NCBI GenBank assembly: GCA_021151625.1
Contig: JAGKWY010000007.1
Coordinates: 11,467-75,466, forward strand
Direction of reading: 5' to 3'
Length of the DNA stretch: 64,000 bases
From: Gammaproteobacteria bacterium
GTDB lineage: Bacteria; Pseudomonadota; Gammaproteobacteria; Pseudomonadales; Cellvibrionaceae
This document shows positions 33,905 through 41,204 of the stretch, one piece after another (position 1 is the first letter of the stretch; each line of letters opens with the position of its first letter). Both the position numbers and the translations under genes were made by a program. The notes under the pieces are model-generated. The model was not told the origin of the DNA. It ran no database searches and worked only from the letters and a program-made list of their open reading frames with translations.

Positions 33905-34410
33905 CATTCGTATTTCTTCGCAAGATATTTCACAAGGTTATGCCAGCGATCTGCATTTGACTCAATAAGCTCATAAGATTTTGGATGAGAAACATTCAAG
34001 AATATTAGATATGTTTTACCCACTTCATAAGCTCCATATGCATTACAGTCTCCAGCCAGCTCACCATTTCCAGCTAATGAGCTTGCCCAAAAATCGAGAC
34101 TTTCATGAGCGGAGAAGTCTGAATCAGCTCTGGTTTTTTGAGAAAAACCAAGCAGGTTAAAATTTATTGGTTCTCTTTGTTCGCGGGCATAAGGATTTAT
34201 ATAAAAATTAATGATCTCGAACTCAAACTCTTTTAATGAATCGAACCGTGCCTTTTCCTTAGGAATTCTCTCCTTTACCGCTTTGGCCAATACGACACCG
34301 TCTGAAAGAAAGAACATTCTATCGGGATTCAAAAAATACCGCTCAGGAGGGGAATAGCAAGCGTAGCTACTATATGAAAGTAGCATGATCATTAATATTA
34401 AGTATCTCAT
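33904..34410 (-). CDS. Exported cassette protein of unknown function
   Basis: 168 aa. A signal peptide (RYLILMIMLLSYSSYA, cleavage near residue 17) is followed by a Cys at the mature N-terminus region (CYSPPERYF). A second Cys lies at GDCNAYGAYEVGKTYLIFL (about residues 120-138). The pattern of an early Cys, a strand such as DGVVLAKAV and a late GDC...GKTYLIFL segment recalls NTR/TIMP-like domains, but this is a weak resemblance. It starts 18 nt after an attC core, and its TGA stop overlaps the next attC. Confidence 0.7.
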   Translation of the reverse strand: MRYLILMIMLLSYSSYACYSPPERYFLNPDRMFFLSDGVVLAKAVKERIPKEKARFDSLKEFEFEIINFYINPYAREQREPINFNLLGFSQKTRADSDFSAHESLDFWASSLAGNGELAGDCNAYGAYEVGKTYLIFLNVSHPKSYELIESNADRWHNLVKYLAKKYE

Positions 34411-34428
34411 TTCGTCCTCTGACTGCTG

Positions 34429-34568
34429 ATGTAACGTTCGGTTCAGCCGCAGATTGTAAGCGGCGCATTTACGATAAACTTCGCGCAGCGATTCGCTAAA
34501 TGCGCTGCTTACAATCTGTCGAGCGTAAGCGCGAAGCGCTGGAGCGGTGTTGCAACCGTTTGTTATGT
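34429..34568 (-). repeat. Integron attC site (long type)
   Basis: On the minus strand, core ACATAAC plus AAACGGTTGCAAC opens the site. Arms CAGATTGTAAGC and GCTTACAATCTG, extended by GCGCATTT/AAATGCGC, form the stem, and GCGGCTGAACCGAACGTTACAT closes it. The opening TAACAAACG and closing CGTTA are as in Vibrio cholerae repeats. The TAA of the core is the stop codon of the preceding cassette gene. Confidence 0.88.
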
Positions 34569-34898
34569 GATTTTACATTTTTGAAGAGCCATTGAAAAAG
34601 CCTGATTGCTTGTCTGCACAATACTACCACTCTTTTCCTCGCACGAAATCCAGTGCGAAACGCCTGATAGAGAAAAGCTCTTTTCAGATTGTAATTGCAG
34701 CTCAGTTAGTGCTTGAAACACACGATGTAATATTTCATTGGCGTCTCTCAATAGTCTGGGATTGGTAACGCCTGCCCCCTTAAATTCATACGATTCTCTA
34801 GACATTACCGTTAGTTGGTGCCCATAGCTAAGCAAAAGCAAAGCCTTCTGGTTCGGATTTCGCTTATCAAGTTCTATTTGTATTTCTTCATTTTTCAT
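34563..34898 (-). CDS. Cassette-borne hypothetical protein (111 aa)
   Basis: 111 aa from the ATG at 34898; upstream codons in the same frame belong to the attC site and are not used. No signal peptide or membrane helix is present. The sequence is mostly helical (LLRDANEILHRVFQALTELQL near residues 55-80) with two cysteines near the end (ISCEEK and LQKCKIT). The start is 10 nt after an attC core GTTATGT, and the stop TAA lies in the next attC core. I do not recognise the family. Confidence 0.7.
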   Translation of the reverse strand: MKNEEIQIELDKRNPNQKALLLLSYGHQLTVMSRESYEFKGAGVTNPRLLRDANEILHRVFQALTELQLQSEKSFSLSGVSHWISCEEKSGSIVQTSNQAFSMALQKCKIT

Positions 34899-34908
34899 AC
34901 TTGATTTC

Positions 34909-35022
34909 ACATAACGCCGCGATAAACGGTGGTTTTTAAGTTGCACTTTTGCCGTAAAATGAAGCGAAGCGGAATGGCAAAAATGCAACTTAAAAACCAT
35001 CCGGTTGATTGCTTTGTTAGAG
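34909..35022 (-). repeat. Integron attC site
   Basis: Minus strand: core CTCTAAC followed by AAAGCAATCAACCGG. The long complementary arms GGTTTTTAAGTTGCA and TGCAACTTAAAAACC are extended by TTTTGCC/GGCAAAA. It closes with CCGTTTATCGCGGC and core GTTATGT. Its sequence differs from the other sites, as expected for independently acquired cassettes. Confidence 0.85.
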
Positions 35023-35030
35023 CACTTACT

Positions 35031-35468
35031 TCACAAGGCCAAATATAAATATAGCTTTTCCATGGGTATTCCCTTAATTCTTTGGCAAGGTTCATTTTCA
35101 GAAAACCCAAAGGAAAGCCAAAATGGTTCAGATGTGTACGGCTCACACTCGACTTTGACTTTTTTTATGTTTCTGCTTATAGCGGAGTTTAAATAAAAGT
35201 CTACTAACAGTTTTCCCATTCCTTGCAATCTATGTTTGGGGTGAATGGAAAGTATGTTTATTGTTTCATATGGCTCCCATCCATGCCACGCCAAAAAACC
35301 AAGCGCTTCAGCATTATATTCAATTACATACAGTGAGTTTTCTTTGTGCGCATGAAGAATAACCTCCCAATTGCAAAAGAAACCTTGTCCTGTCGCTCTT
35401 TGTTCGGCTTCTAACCAAAGTAATAATTGATTTAAATGAGCTGCGTCAGGCGAAGTTATTATTTTCAT
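35031..35468 (-). CDS. GNAT acetyltransferase on an integron cassette
   Basis: 145 aa from the ATG at 35468; upstream in-frame codons are attC sequence. The acetyl-CoA site is INILSIHPKHRLQGMGKLLV (about residues 73-92), followed by VECEPYTSEPFWLSFGF, the usual GNAT C-terminal half. The substrate is unknown; acetyltransferases are common cargo of integron cassettes, including drug-modifying ones, but nothing here proves that role. The cassette is bounded by attC sites at 34909-35022 and 35478-35609. Confidence 0.88.
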   Translation of the reverse strand: MKIITSPDAAHLNQLLLWLEAEQRATGQGFFCNWEVILHAHKENSLYVIEYNAEALGFLAWHGWEPYETINILSIHPKHRLQGMGKLLVDFYLNSAISRNIKKVKVECEPYTSEPFWLSFGFSENEPCQRIKGIPMEKLYLYLAL

Positions 35469-35477
35469 AAAAGGGAG

Positions 35478-35609
35478 CTCTAACGCCGTGCTCAACGGCA
35501 GTTTGTAAGTTGTGGTTTTGTGGATTACTTTTGCGCAGCAAAACCACAAAGCCGCGACTTACAAACTGTCCAGCGCACGAAGTGCGCGAGTTGCAGCACC
35601 TTGTTATGC
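35478..35609 (-). repeat. Integron attC site (long type)
   Basis: Minus strand: core GCATAAC, AAGGTGCTGCAACTCG, arms CAGTTTGTAAGT and ACTTACAAACTG, a second stem CTTTGTGGTTTTG/CAAAACCACAA, closing TTGAGCACGGC and core GTTAGAG. It is almost the same as the site at 33774-33904. The similarity of two sites ~1.7 kb apart makes homologous deletion between them possible. Confidence 0.87.
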
Positions 35610-35647
35610 TTTTTTATTTCCGATAAGCCAAAAATCGAATATTAAAA

Positions 35648-35995
35648 TTAAATATCAGGGTCTAACGGTAGTTCTTCAGCGATAAATTCACCATTTTCAG
35701 CTCTACCGAATGCCGAACCAATAGGCGCTGAAAGATATTTAATAATTTCTGGGTCATAGTTTGCGATAGTGTTAACGTCATAAATTTCTAGATTATTAGG
35801 CTCGTCTACATATTCTTGGCTCTCAAGCCCAGAAAAGAATCGCCATCCACTGTCGATTTCATTGTCTGGATTTTCTCGGTACATAAACCCAACTCTATTT
35901 CCATTAACGGTAATTTCATCCGTTGCGATACACGAGCCGAAACCCAATGCAATATCTTTAAATTCATTCGGCTTTAGTAAATATTTTTTATTCAA
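35648..35995 (-). CDS. Imm33/DUF2185-like immunity protein on an integron cassette
   Basis: 115 aa. The sequence IATDEITVNGNRVGFMYREN, PDNEIDSGWRFFSGLESQEY, then NLEIYDVNTIANYDPEIIKY and APIGSAFGRAENGEF matches the DUF2185 (Imm33) pattern as I remember it. Family members are predicted immunity proteins of polymorphic toxin systems, acting in the cytoplasm. No toxin gene is adjacent, so it would be an orphan antidote. The attC follows ~39 nt after its stop. Acidic, no signal peptide. Confidence 0.82.
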   Translation of the reverse strand: MNKKYLLKPNEFKDIALGFGSCIATDEITVNGNRVGFMYRENPDNEIDSGWRFFSGLESQEYVDEPNNLEIYDVNTIANYDPEIIKYLSAPIGSAFGRAENGEFIAEELPLDPDI

Positions 35996-36308
35996 TTTGC
36001 GCTATCCTAGTGAGCATAACATTTGTATACCGCGCATGCGCGTTATCTCTCCTAATAAAATCTCCTAGCACTTTTATCTAACCCTTTGAAAGCGATCAAA
36101 TTGGTTGGCTCTTTTGGAGATTTTCCAGGGGGGAACAACGCGCATGCGCATTAATATTCCAGAGCTTGCGCATTTTGCCGGGTGCTCTGGTACCTAAAGC
36201 GTTGAATATAGAAGGCTTTTGTGGCGATTGGAAGAGGATACTGCGCAGTGTAAAGGAGATATACGCGCATGGGTGTTGGTTGAATGGCAATACACTGTAT
36301 ATCCAACC
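35996..36308. other. Non-coding region at the right edge of the cassette array
   Basis: No gene is supported here; a 64-codon minus-strand frame at 36096-36290 lacks protein character. The palindrome CGCGCATGCGCG is at 36031-36042, a near copy is at 36139-36150, and a third fragment ACGCGCATG is near 36262. On the minus strand TAACGCGCATGCGCGG and GTTATGC (ending near 36014) look like attC cores, and GTTAGAT occurs near 36080. It may be a decayed attC or empty cassette, but no clean site can be drawn. Confidence 0.45.
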
Positions 36309-36331
36309 AAAAAAGGCGGCATTGCCGCCTT
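36305..36331 (-). terminator. Rho-independent terminator after the pectate lyase gene
   Basis: The stem AAGGCGGC (36313-36320) with GCCGCCTT (36324-36331) has a 3-nt loop and is followed by TTTT in the minus direction. It lies 22 nt after the lyase stop. Confidence 0.85.
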
Positions 36332-36352
36332 AAGTTGATTGCTGAAGATTAA

Positions 36353-38077
36353 TTACTGGAATATCGCCAGCTTACCTGCGCCTACATAGGTGGGCACCAG
36401 GGTTGGCAGGGAGGATGCGCTGTTGATGGTGTATTGGTAGTAGTCGCGCGGGTTAAAGGCTTGGCCATTATCTACGTGTAATATCCATTCAGCAGTTGGG
36501 CTAAATAATTTCACAATGTTGTCGTTGGTGAAAGTGACTTTTGCGCTTTGTTCACTGTCTTCACTGACTACGTAAAGCTCACCACTATCCACCAGAATAT
36601 TATTCGCCTCCAGATACAACTCTGCCTCCGGACCCGCTAATGCGATATAAGAAATCTGACGCGCTGGGCCAGTGCGATCATTGAAAAAATAATTGTTATA
36701 GACATGTGCTTTACCGAAGCGCACGCGCGGGTGACGTTGATAGGTATTTTCAAAATAATTGTGATGGTAAGTCACATGCAAACGACCCGAGTCCTGCACT
36801 GCATTGCTATCCACATGCCCCAGCAACATGGTTTTGTTGTAATGATAGAAATGGTTCCAGGAAACCGTTACCCAGTCGCCACCGCGTTTTACATCTACCG
36901 CACCATCAATACGACCGGCCAAACTGGAATTGGGCGCACTGTAAATAAAAGTGTTGTGATCCACCCATACGTGATGAGAAAAACACTCAACGGTGATTGC
37001 GTCCGCATCGGGATTGGTGCCTGCATCATATACATCGCGGAAGGTTAAATTGCGAATGATCACATTGGAAACATAATTATTATTCGCGTTGTAAGCATCC
37101 AGGCAACCGGTAGCACCGCCAATGCGGAAACCAATTTGACGCAGGTTTGCGCTATTACCTACACCCACAATCGTTTTGTTAGAAGCTACATTAAATTTTA
37201 CGTAACCACTGGGAGGCTGAATATTGCCCTCCACCTGAATCACATAGGGCTCAACAGCCGTTACATAAGTTTGCAATTGTTCGAAGGTTGTTGCTCGCAC
37301 TACTGCCCCACCCGCTCCACCGGTTGTTCCCGGAACCCCTAGCGCAGCAACAGTAGCAAAACCGGTTAATGAAAAATCCGGCTCTTCCGTAATGGGTACA
37401 CTGGATGAAGAGCGACTGGAAATAAATTGTGTGGATGAACTCGCCAGCTGAATGGACGAACTACTGGAAGAGCTACTGAAAATACGACTGGAAGATTGTA
37501 GCGAAACAACAGAAGAGTTTATTGAAGAGCTGGAAGACTTGACTGAAGTACTCACAGATGAAACTACTGCCAGGCTACTGGATGTAGCCGCGCCGCATTG
37601 CGCAGCCACTGCATTGCCACTCACCGTGAGTGAATCGATATTAGCAATTTCTTGCGATCCGGTTGCACGCAAGCGCAATTGGTTAACACCCGCAGTAAAA
37701 TTAATATTTTTAGTTACCGTACTCCAACTAGCAAGCGACGCCGTGCGCGGAAAAGACAAGCTGCCTGATGAGCCATTTACCGTTAAGCCCGCACTGGTTG
37801 AACCTAGATTTGCATAACGAAAAGTTACCGCATAACTTCCGGATGCAGGCACGCTTATTTGATAACTGATCCCCTGCCCGCCGGAATTATTGATATCGAC
37901 ATAACCCGCACCGGTATAGCCAGCATTTGCGCTACTGATAACACCGTCATAGCTGCAAAACCCTGGATCATTTTCCTGGATTGTAACGGCCGCATTGGCC
38001 AGCATCGGGATTGAAAGAGAAATCAGCGCCATAACAACCGCTGATGTATTTTTTATCTTCGCGATTTTTTTACACAT
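36353..38077 (-). CDS. Secreted pectate lyase, PL1 family, with N-terminal CBM and poly-Ser linker
   Basis: 574 aa. The signal peptide ends ANAA (about residue 30). An N-terminal carbohydrate-binding module of the CBM35/CBM6 type (about 31-158: GYTGAGYVDINNSGGQG, ITFRYANLG-like strands, LRLRATGSQEIANIDSLTV) is followed by a Ser-rich linker (about 165-230) and a PL1 parallel beta-helix lyase. The lyase shows VWVDHNTF, DGAVDVKRGGDWVTVSWNHF and the catalytic-region YQRHPRVRFG. It cleaves polygalacturonate by beta-elimination outside the cell with Ca2+. Poly-Ser linkers are typical of Cellvibrio. The gene is monocistronic with its own terminator. Confidence 0.94.
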   Translation of the reverse strand: MCKKIAKIKNTSAVVMALISLSIPMLANAAVTIQENDPGFCSYDGVISSANAGYTGAGYVDINNSGGQGISYQISVPASGSYAVTFRYANLGSTSAGLTVNGSSGSLSFPRTASLASWSTVTKNINFTAGVNQLRLRATGSQEIANIDSLTVSGNAVAAQCGAATSSSLAVVSSVSTSVKSSSSSINSSVVSLQSSSRIFSSSSSSSSIQLASSSTQFISSRSSSSVPITEEPDFSLTGFATVAALGVPGTTGGAGGAVVRATTFEQLQTYVTAVEPYVIQVEGNIQPPSGYVKFNVASNKTIVGVGNSANLRQIGFRIGGATGCLDAYNANNNYVSNVIIRNLTFRDVYDAGTNPDADAITVECFSHHVWVDHNTFIYSAPNSSLAGRIDGAVDVKRGGDWVTVSWNHFYHYNKTMLLGHVDSNAVQDSGRLHVTYHHNYFENTYQRHPRVRFGKAHVYNNYFFNDRTGPARQISYIALAGPEAELYLEANNILVDSGELYVVSEDSEQSAKVTFTNDNIVKLFSPTAEWILHVDNGQAFNPRDYYQYTINSASSLPTLVPTYVGAGKLAIFQ

Positions 38078-38142
38078 AAAAATTCCTCGGCAATGAGTTA
38101 TTGATTATTGACCGAATATTTTTACGCTTATTATTAGAGTGC

Positions 38143-38159
38143 GACGCAAACTAAGCGTC
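38143..38159. promoter_or_regulatory. Inverted repeat upstream of the pectate lyase gene
   Basis: GACGC (38143-38147) and GCGTC (38155-38159) flank a 7-bp spacer, ~65 bp upstream of the lyase start in the 228-bp gap between the lyase and the LysR gene. A dyad of this size could be an operator. No regulator can be named. Confidence 0.3.
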
Positions 38160-38305
38160 AGACCAGATACTGTCAACGCTTGCGCTAATTAGTTATTGGA
38201 AACGGAAGAAATGTCTCAGTGAGAACGGAATTACTTTTTAGTGTAATTCATAAAACGATCACACAAGAAAAGATGAATAATCATTTTCTAATTAGCAAAT
38301 AACCA

Positions 38306-39208
38306 TTAAATACTTTTCGCATCTATTCCGAAGGTCGCAATTGCAAAATCAATAAAACTGCGCAGCTTGGGCGTCATACGGCGATCCGGTGCGTGCAGCA
38401 AATGAAAGGCACGTGCCGGTACCGGAAACTCCGGCAGGATTTCCACTAACCGCCCCGCCGCAATATCATCGCGCACCAACTCACTGGATTGCAGCAGGAT
38501 ACCCATGCCCGCGCGCGCCGCTACGAGTAAGGCCTCGCCATTATCCACCATTAATTTCCCACTCACAGGCACCGCAATAAACTCACCGTCTGAACCCATA
38601 AAGGTCCAGCGGCTGCGCAATTCCGTATGGGAAAAGCCCAGACATTCATGCAGCGCAAGATCATTGGGATGGGAAATAACCGAATGCCTGGCGATATAGG
38701 AAGGTGCCGCGCACAATTGCAAACGATAAGGCGCAAGTGCCCGCGCAATTAAACCGCTGTCGGATAATTCACCCACCCGAAAAACCACATCGATGCCTTC
38801 ATCCACCAGATCTACATAGCGATTGGATAAGGACATATCGACCGACACTTCCGGAAAGGCCGCCAAATAGTGCGGCAGGTGTTTAGCCAGCGCATGCACA
38901 CCAAAAGTGACCGGTGCGTTAACACGCAAGCGACCGCGCGGGGTGCCACTACTCATCGCCGCCATGCCCTCTGCTGCATCTACTTCGGCAAGAATAATCT
39001 TTACACGCTCGTAATACGCAAACCCGGCTTCCGTCACATGGTGGCGACGGGTGGTGCGATTGATCAGCCTAACTCCCAGGTACTGCTCCAAAACCTGGAT
39101 ATGTTTACCCACCAGTTGGGAAGACATATTCAAGCTATCGCCCGCCGCCGAGAAAGACCCGGATTCCACCGCTTTGGCAAATACACCCATACTCAGTAAT
39201 CGATCCAT
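38306..39208 (-). CDS. LysR-family transcriptional regulator
   Basis: 300 aa from the ATG at 39208 (GGAG 8 nt upstream). The N-terminal winged helix-turn-helix (MDRLLSMGVFAKAVESGSFS, LNMSSQLVGKHIQVLEQYLG) and the substrate-binding periplasmic-protein-like domain (GRLRVNAPVTFGVHALAKHL) are typical of the family, close to regulators of quinone or aldehyde-stress enzymes. It is divergent from the dinucleotide-binding oxidoreductase gene at 39310, with ~100 bp between them, so it likely controls that gene and itself. The inducer is unknown. Confidence 0.93.
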   Translation of the reverse strand: MDRLLSMGVFAKAVESGSFSAAGDSLNMSSQLVGKHIQVLEQYLGVRLINRTTRRHHVTEAGFAYYERVKIILAEVDAAEGMAAMSSGTPRGRLRVNAPVTFGVHALAKHLPHYLAAFPEVSVDMSLSNRYVDLVDEGIDVVFRVGELSDSGLIARALAPYRLQLCAAPSYIARHSVISHPNDLALHECLGFSHTELRSRWTFMGSDGEFIAVPVSGKLMVDNGEALLVAARAGMGILLQSSELVRDDIAAGRLVEILPEFPVPARAFHLLHAPDRRMTPKLRSFIDFAIATFGIDAKSI

Positions 39209-39309
39209 TACAAACACTCCGTTTCAAGTAATGAATCATTTTCACCATTTATCCCAATATGTTTCAAGTCATACAGTGGGCAGGTCAATTCATCCCACAG
39301 GAGAGCGTC

Positions 39310-39936
39310 ATGAAAGTCACAATTATTGGTACCGGAAATATGGGGAAAGGCCTGGCACAGGAACTGGTTAAGGCCGGCCATCAACTCAACATAGGTTCAC
39401 GCGAACCAGAAAAAGCTATCGCATTGGCCGAACAACTCGGCCGCGGCACCCGTGGAGGTAGTATTGCCGAATCCGTCACTCACGCGGACCTGGTTATTCT
39501 CGCAGTGCCCTATGGTGCACTGGCAAACACCATTCAGGATGCAGGCAATTTGCAAGATAAAACGCTGATTGATATTTCCAACCCCATCAGCGCGGATTAC
39601 AAAGAGCTGGTGATTGGCCACAGCACCTCGGCGGCAGAAGAAATTCAAAAACTTGCCCCCAATGCCCTGGTCGTAAAAGCATTCAATACCATTTTCGCAC
39701 CGCTATTAAGCACTGAAGGACGCAATGGAAAAACCTTGCAAACCTTTATTGCCAGCGATGACGCAAATGCAAAAGCAACTGTTTCTGAATTAGTGAAATC
39801 GATTGGCTTTGAAGCGATAGATTCAGGTGCGCTTGCTAATAGCCGCTACCTTGAACCTGTGGGAGAAATGAATATCCATTTCGGATTTTTTCTGGGGCAT
39901 GGCCCGGTAGTTGCCCCAGCCTGGGTTAAGGTGTAA
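39310..39936 (+). CDS. NADP-binding oxidoreductase, F420-NADP-reductase-like
   Basis: 208 aa from the ATG at 39310 (AGGAG 6 nt upstream). The Rossmann start KVTIIGTGNMGKGLAQELVKAG with the following REPEKA suggests NADP(H) binding. The rest (ADLVILAVPYGALANTIQDA, LIDISNPISADY, VVKAFNTIFAPLL) matches the dinucleotide-binding/F420 reductase family widespread in bacteria that lack F420. It probably reduces an unknown carbonyl or quinone. Divergent pairing with the LysR gene suggests substrate-induced expression. Confidence 0.9.
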   Translation: MKVTIIGTGNMGKGLAQELVKAGHQLNIGSREPEKAIALAEQLGRGTRGGSIAESVTHADLVILAVPYGALANTIQDAGNLQDKTLIDISNPISADYKELVIGHSTSAAEEIQKLAPNALVVKAFNTIFAPLLSTEGRNGKTLQTFIASDDANAKATVSELVKSIGFEAIDSGALANSRYLEPVGEMNIHFGFFLGHGPVVAPAWVKV

Positions 39937-39963
39937 CGACTATTTGAGGGAAAACTAATTTCT

Positions 39964-39999
39964 GATAATGGGGGCCACGCACATTTTCTCCCCATTATC
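39964..39999. terminator. Hairpin between oxidoreductase gene and repeat-protein partner gene
   Basis: A perfect 10-bp stem, GATAATGGGG (39964-39973) with CCCCATTATC (39990-39999), has a 16-nt loop and lies between convergent genes. T tracts are weak on both sides, so it is only a probable terminator. Confidence 0.5.
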
Positions 40000-40032
40000 G
40001 GAAAACAGTTCAGCATCAGGTGAGTAATAAAG

Positions 40033-40710
40033 TTATTTAGCTGTAGCAAGTGTTGGTGCAGGTAAATACACCCATAACACTCCTTTTGAATAATCCACCC
40101 CGTTTTGCACAAACGGTTTGTCTTTGCATTTGCCGACAATTTTTAAATTACACCGGCTATAACCAACAAGGCTCTCATGTGGAAGGGAACAGACACGGAA
40201 CACATTTTCCAGGTGTTGTTTGCGCTCATCCGTTTGTTCGCCGAGACAAACATAACTCACCGGATTGGCAACAAAATAGTTACCAAAAAAACCGGCTTCA
40301 AAGAATGGATAACCATCTCGTTCGTCTATCGTTGTTTGAAATCCTTGCGGAGCAGCAGGATTATCACTGCGCAATGAAATACGCACAGTTTTTTGGAAAA
40401 AATTGGTGCGCGCGGCAATACAAGCAGACAAAATGTGCTTTTCGTTATTCGTTAATGCACGCTCAACCCAGGCAGGAACTCCACCTAACATTCCCGGAAA
40501 TACATACCTTTCCCCTTGCACACTAACTACAACGCTATCTTCTGCAGGCAATGCGCAGCTAACCAGGTATTTGAGCAGCTGCCGCCCCTGCTCAGTTTGT
40601 GCAAGCGCCTCATTGCGCAATGGAAATTCCTTCGCCGCAACACTGGAGACACCGCATAAAATAAAAAAAACGCCGGCGATTAACTGCCGGCGATGAGTAG
40701 AAAAAATCAT
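40033..40710 (-). CDS. Exported cysteine-containing partner of the decapeptide-repeat protein
   Basis: 225 aa from the ATG at 40710, 4 nt after the stop of the repeat-protein gene. A signal peptide (HRRQLIAGVFFILCGVSSVAA) precedes a domain with QGRQLLKYLVSCALPAEDSV, YVFPGMLGGVPAWVERALT and HILSACIAARTNFFQKTVRISLR. I recall the pattern 'YLV.CALP ... G..G..P.W ... VSAC..A..N' in myxobacterial exported proteins of unknown function; this needs a search. The C-terminal half has six Cys (YVCLGEQ, RVCSLP, YSRCNLKIVGKCKDK) for likely disulfides. The role is unknown. Tight spacing shows an operon with the repeat gene. Confidence 0.75.
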   Translation of the reverse strand: MIFSTHRRQLIAGVFFILCGVSSVAAKEFPLRNEALAQTEQGRQLLKYLVSCALPAEDSVVVSVQGERYVFPGMLGGVPAWVERALTNNEKHILSACIAARTNFFQKTVRISLRSDNPAAPQGFQTTIDERDGYPFFEAGFFGNYFVANPVSYVCLGEQTDERKQHLENVFRVCSLPHESLVGYSRCNLKIVGKCKDKPFVQNGVDYSKGVLWVYLPAPTLATAK

Positions 40711-40714
40711 AAAC

Positions 40715-41074
40715 TTATTTAGCCAATGGTTCATCAGCCAGATCCACCAGAGGATTGCTGGTAAGCGCCTCCAGCTCCAGTCCATTTAATGGTAGCCCAT
40801 TAATCGTCAAACCATTTAGCGGAAGGCCATTAATAGTCAAGCCGTTCAATGGCAAACCGTTAATCGTTAAACCATTCAGTGGTAAACCATTTATCGTCAG
40901 ACCATTCAACGGCAACCCGTTAATCGTTAAACCATTCAACGGCAATCCGTTAATGGTTAGACCATTGGGCGGCAATCCATTAATTGCAATGCCATTCTCC
41001 GCAGTACCCGCGTAAACAGGCTGCATGGTTACTGCCAGCAGCGCGCTGGCAACCAACATCTTTTTCGACATCAT
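40715..41074 (-). CDS. Secreted decapeptide-repeat protein (NGLTINGLPL repeats)
   Basis: 119 aa. A signal peptide (KKMLVASALLAVTMQPVYAG) is followed by NGIAINGLPP, then six near-perfect copies of NGLTINGLPL (residues ~27-99) and a short tail ELEALTSNPLVDLADEPLAK. Each 10-residue unit is two pentapeptides with the pattern N-G-L-x-(I/L), which is close to but not the classical A(D/N)LxX pentapeptide repeat; a beta-solenoid or fibre is possible. The gene is directly followed by its Cys-rich exported partner. I do not know of a described function. Confidence 0.8.
   Translation of the reverse strand: MMSKKMLVASALLAVTMQPVYAGTAENGIAINGLPPNGLTINGLPLNGLTINGLPLNGLTINGLPLNGLTINGLPLNGLTINGLPLNGLTINGLPLNGLELEALTSNPLVDLADEPLAK
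40778..40996 (-). repeat. 30-bp tandem repeat coding for NGLTINGLPL units
   Basis: Seven units of 30 bp (the first diverged) occupy this stretch inside the secreted repeat-protein gene. Synonymous third-position changes are scattered through the copies (for example ATTAACGG and ATTAATGG forms), so the amino-acid sequence is more conserved than the DNA. Confidence 0.9.
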
Positions 41075-41110
41075 AAATTGATCCCTTTTTTCAATTAATT
41101 CATGAATTAA

Positions 41111-41135
41111 AACAGGTCACAAAAACCTGCGCCCG
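41111..41135 (-). terminator. Possible terminator after the GH127 gene
   Basis: On the minus strand CAGGT, a TTTTTGTG loop region, ACCTG and then TTTTAATT. The stem is only 5-6 bp. It lies ~70 nt downstream of the GH127 stop, in front of the repeat-protein gene. Confidence 0.35.
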
Positions 41136-41204
41136 AAGTTTCTCACAGATCATCGCCTAATCCAATCCAGACAAGCCATCCGGACAAAAACAACTTGCCC
41201 ACGG

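Noticed and set aside
35005..35196. 63-codon plus-strand frame overlapping the GNAT cassette
   Set aside because: Antisense to the acetyltransferase, whose motifs are clear.
36096..36290. 64-codon minus-strand frame beside the pectate lyase
   Set aside because: Low-complexity spacer with palindromes, no ribosome binding site, no recognisable domain.
40760..41000. 30-bp repeats considered as a CRISPR array
   Set aside because: The units are contiguous, without spacers, and encode a perfect peptide repeat with a signal peptide.
40755..41015. 86-codon plus-strand repeat frame
   Set aside because: Antisense shadow of the NGLTINGLPL repeat gene; the minus-strand frame has the signal peptide and ribosome binding site.
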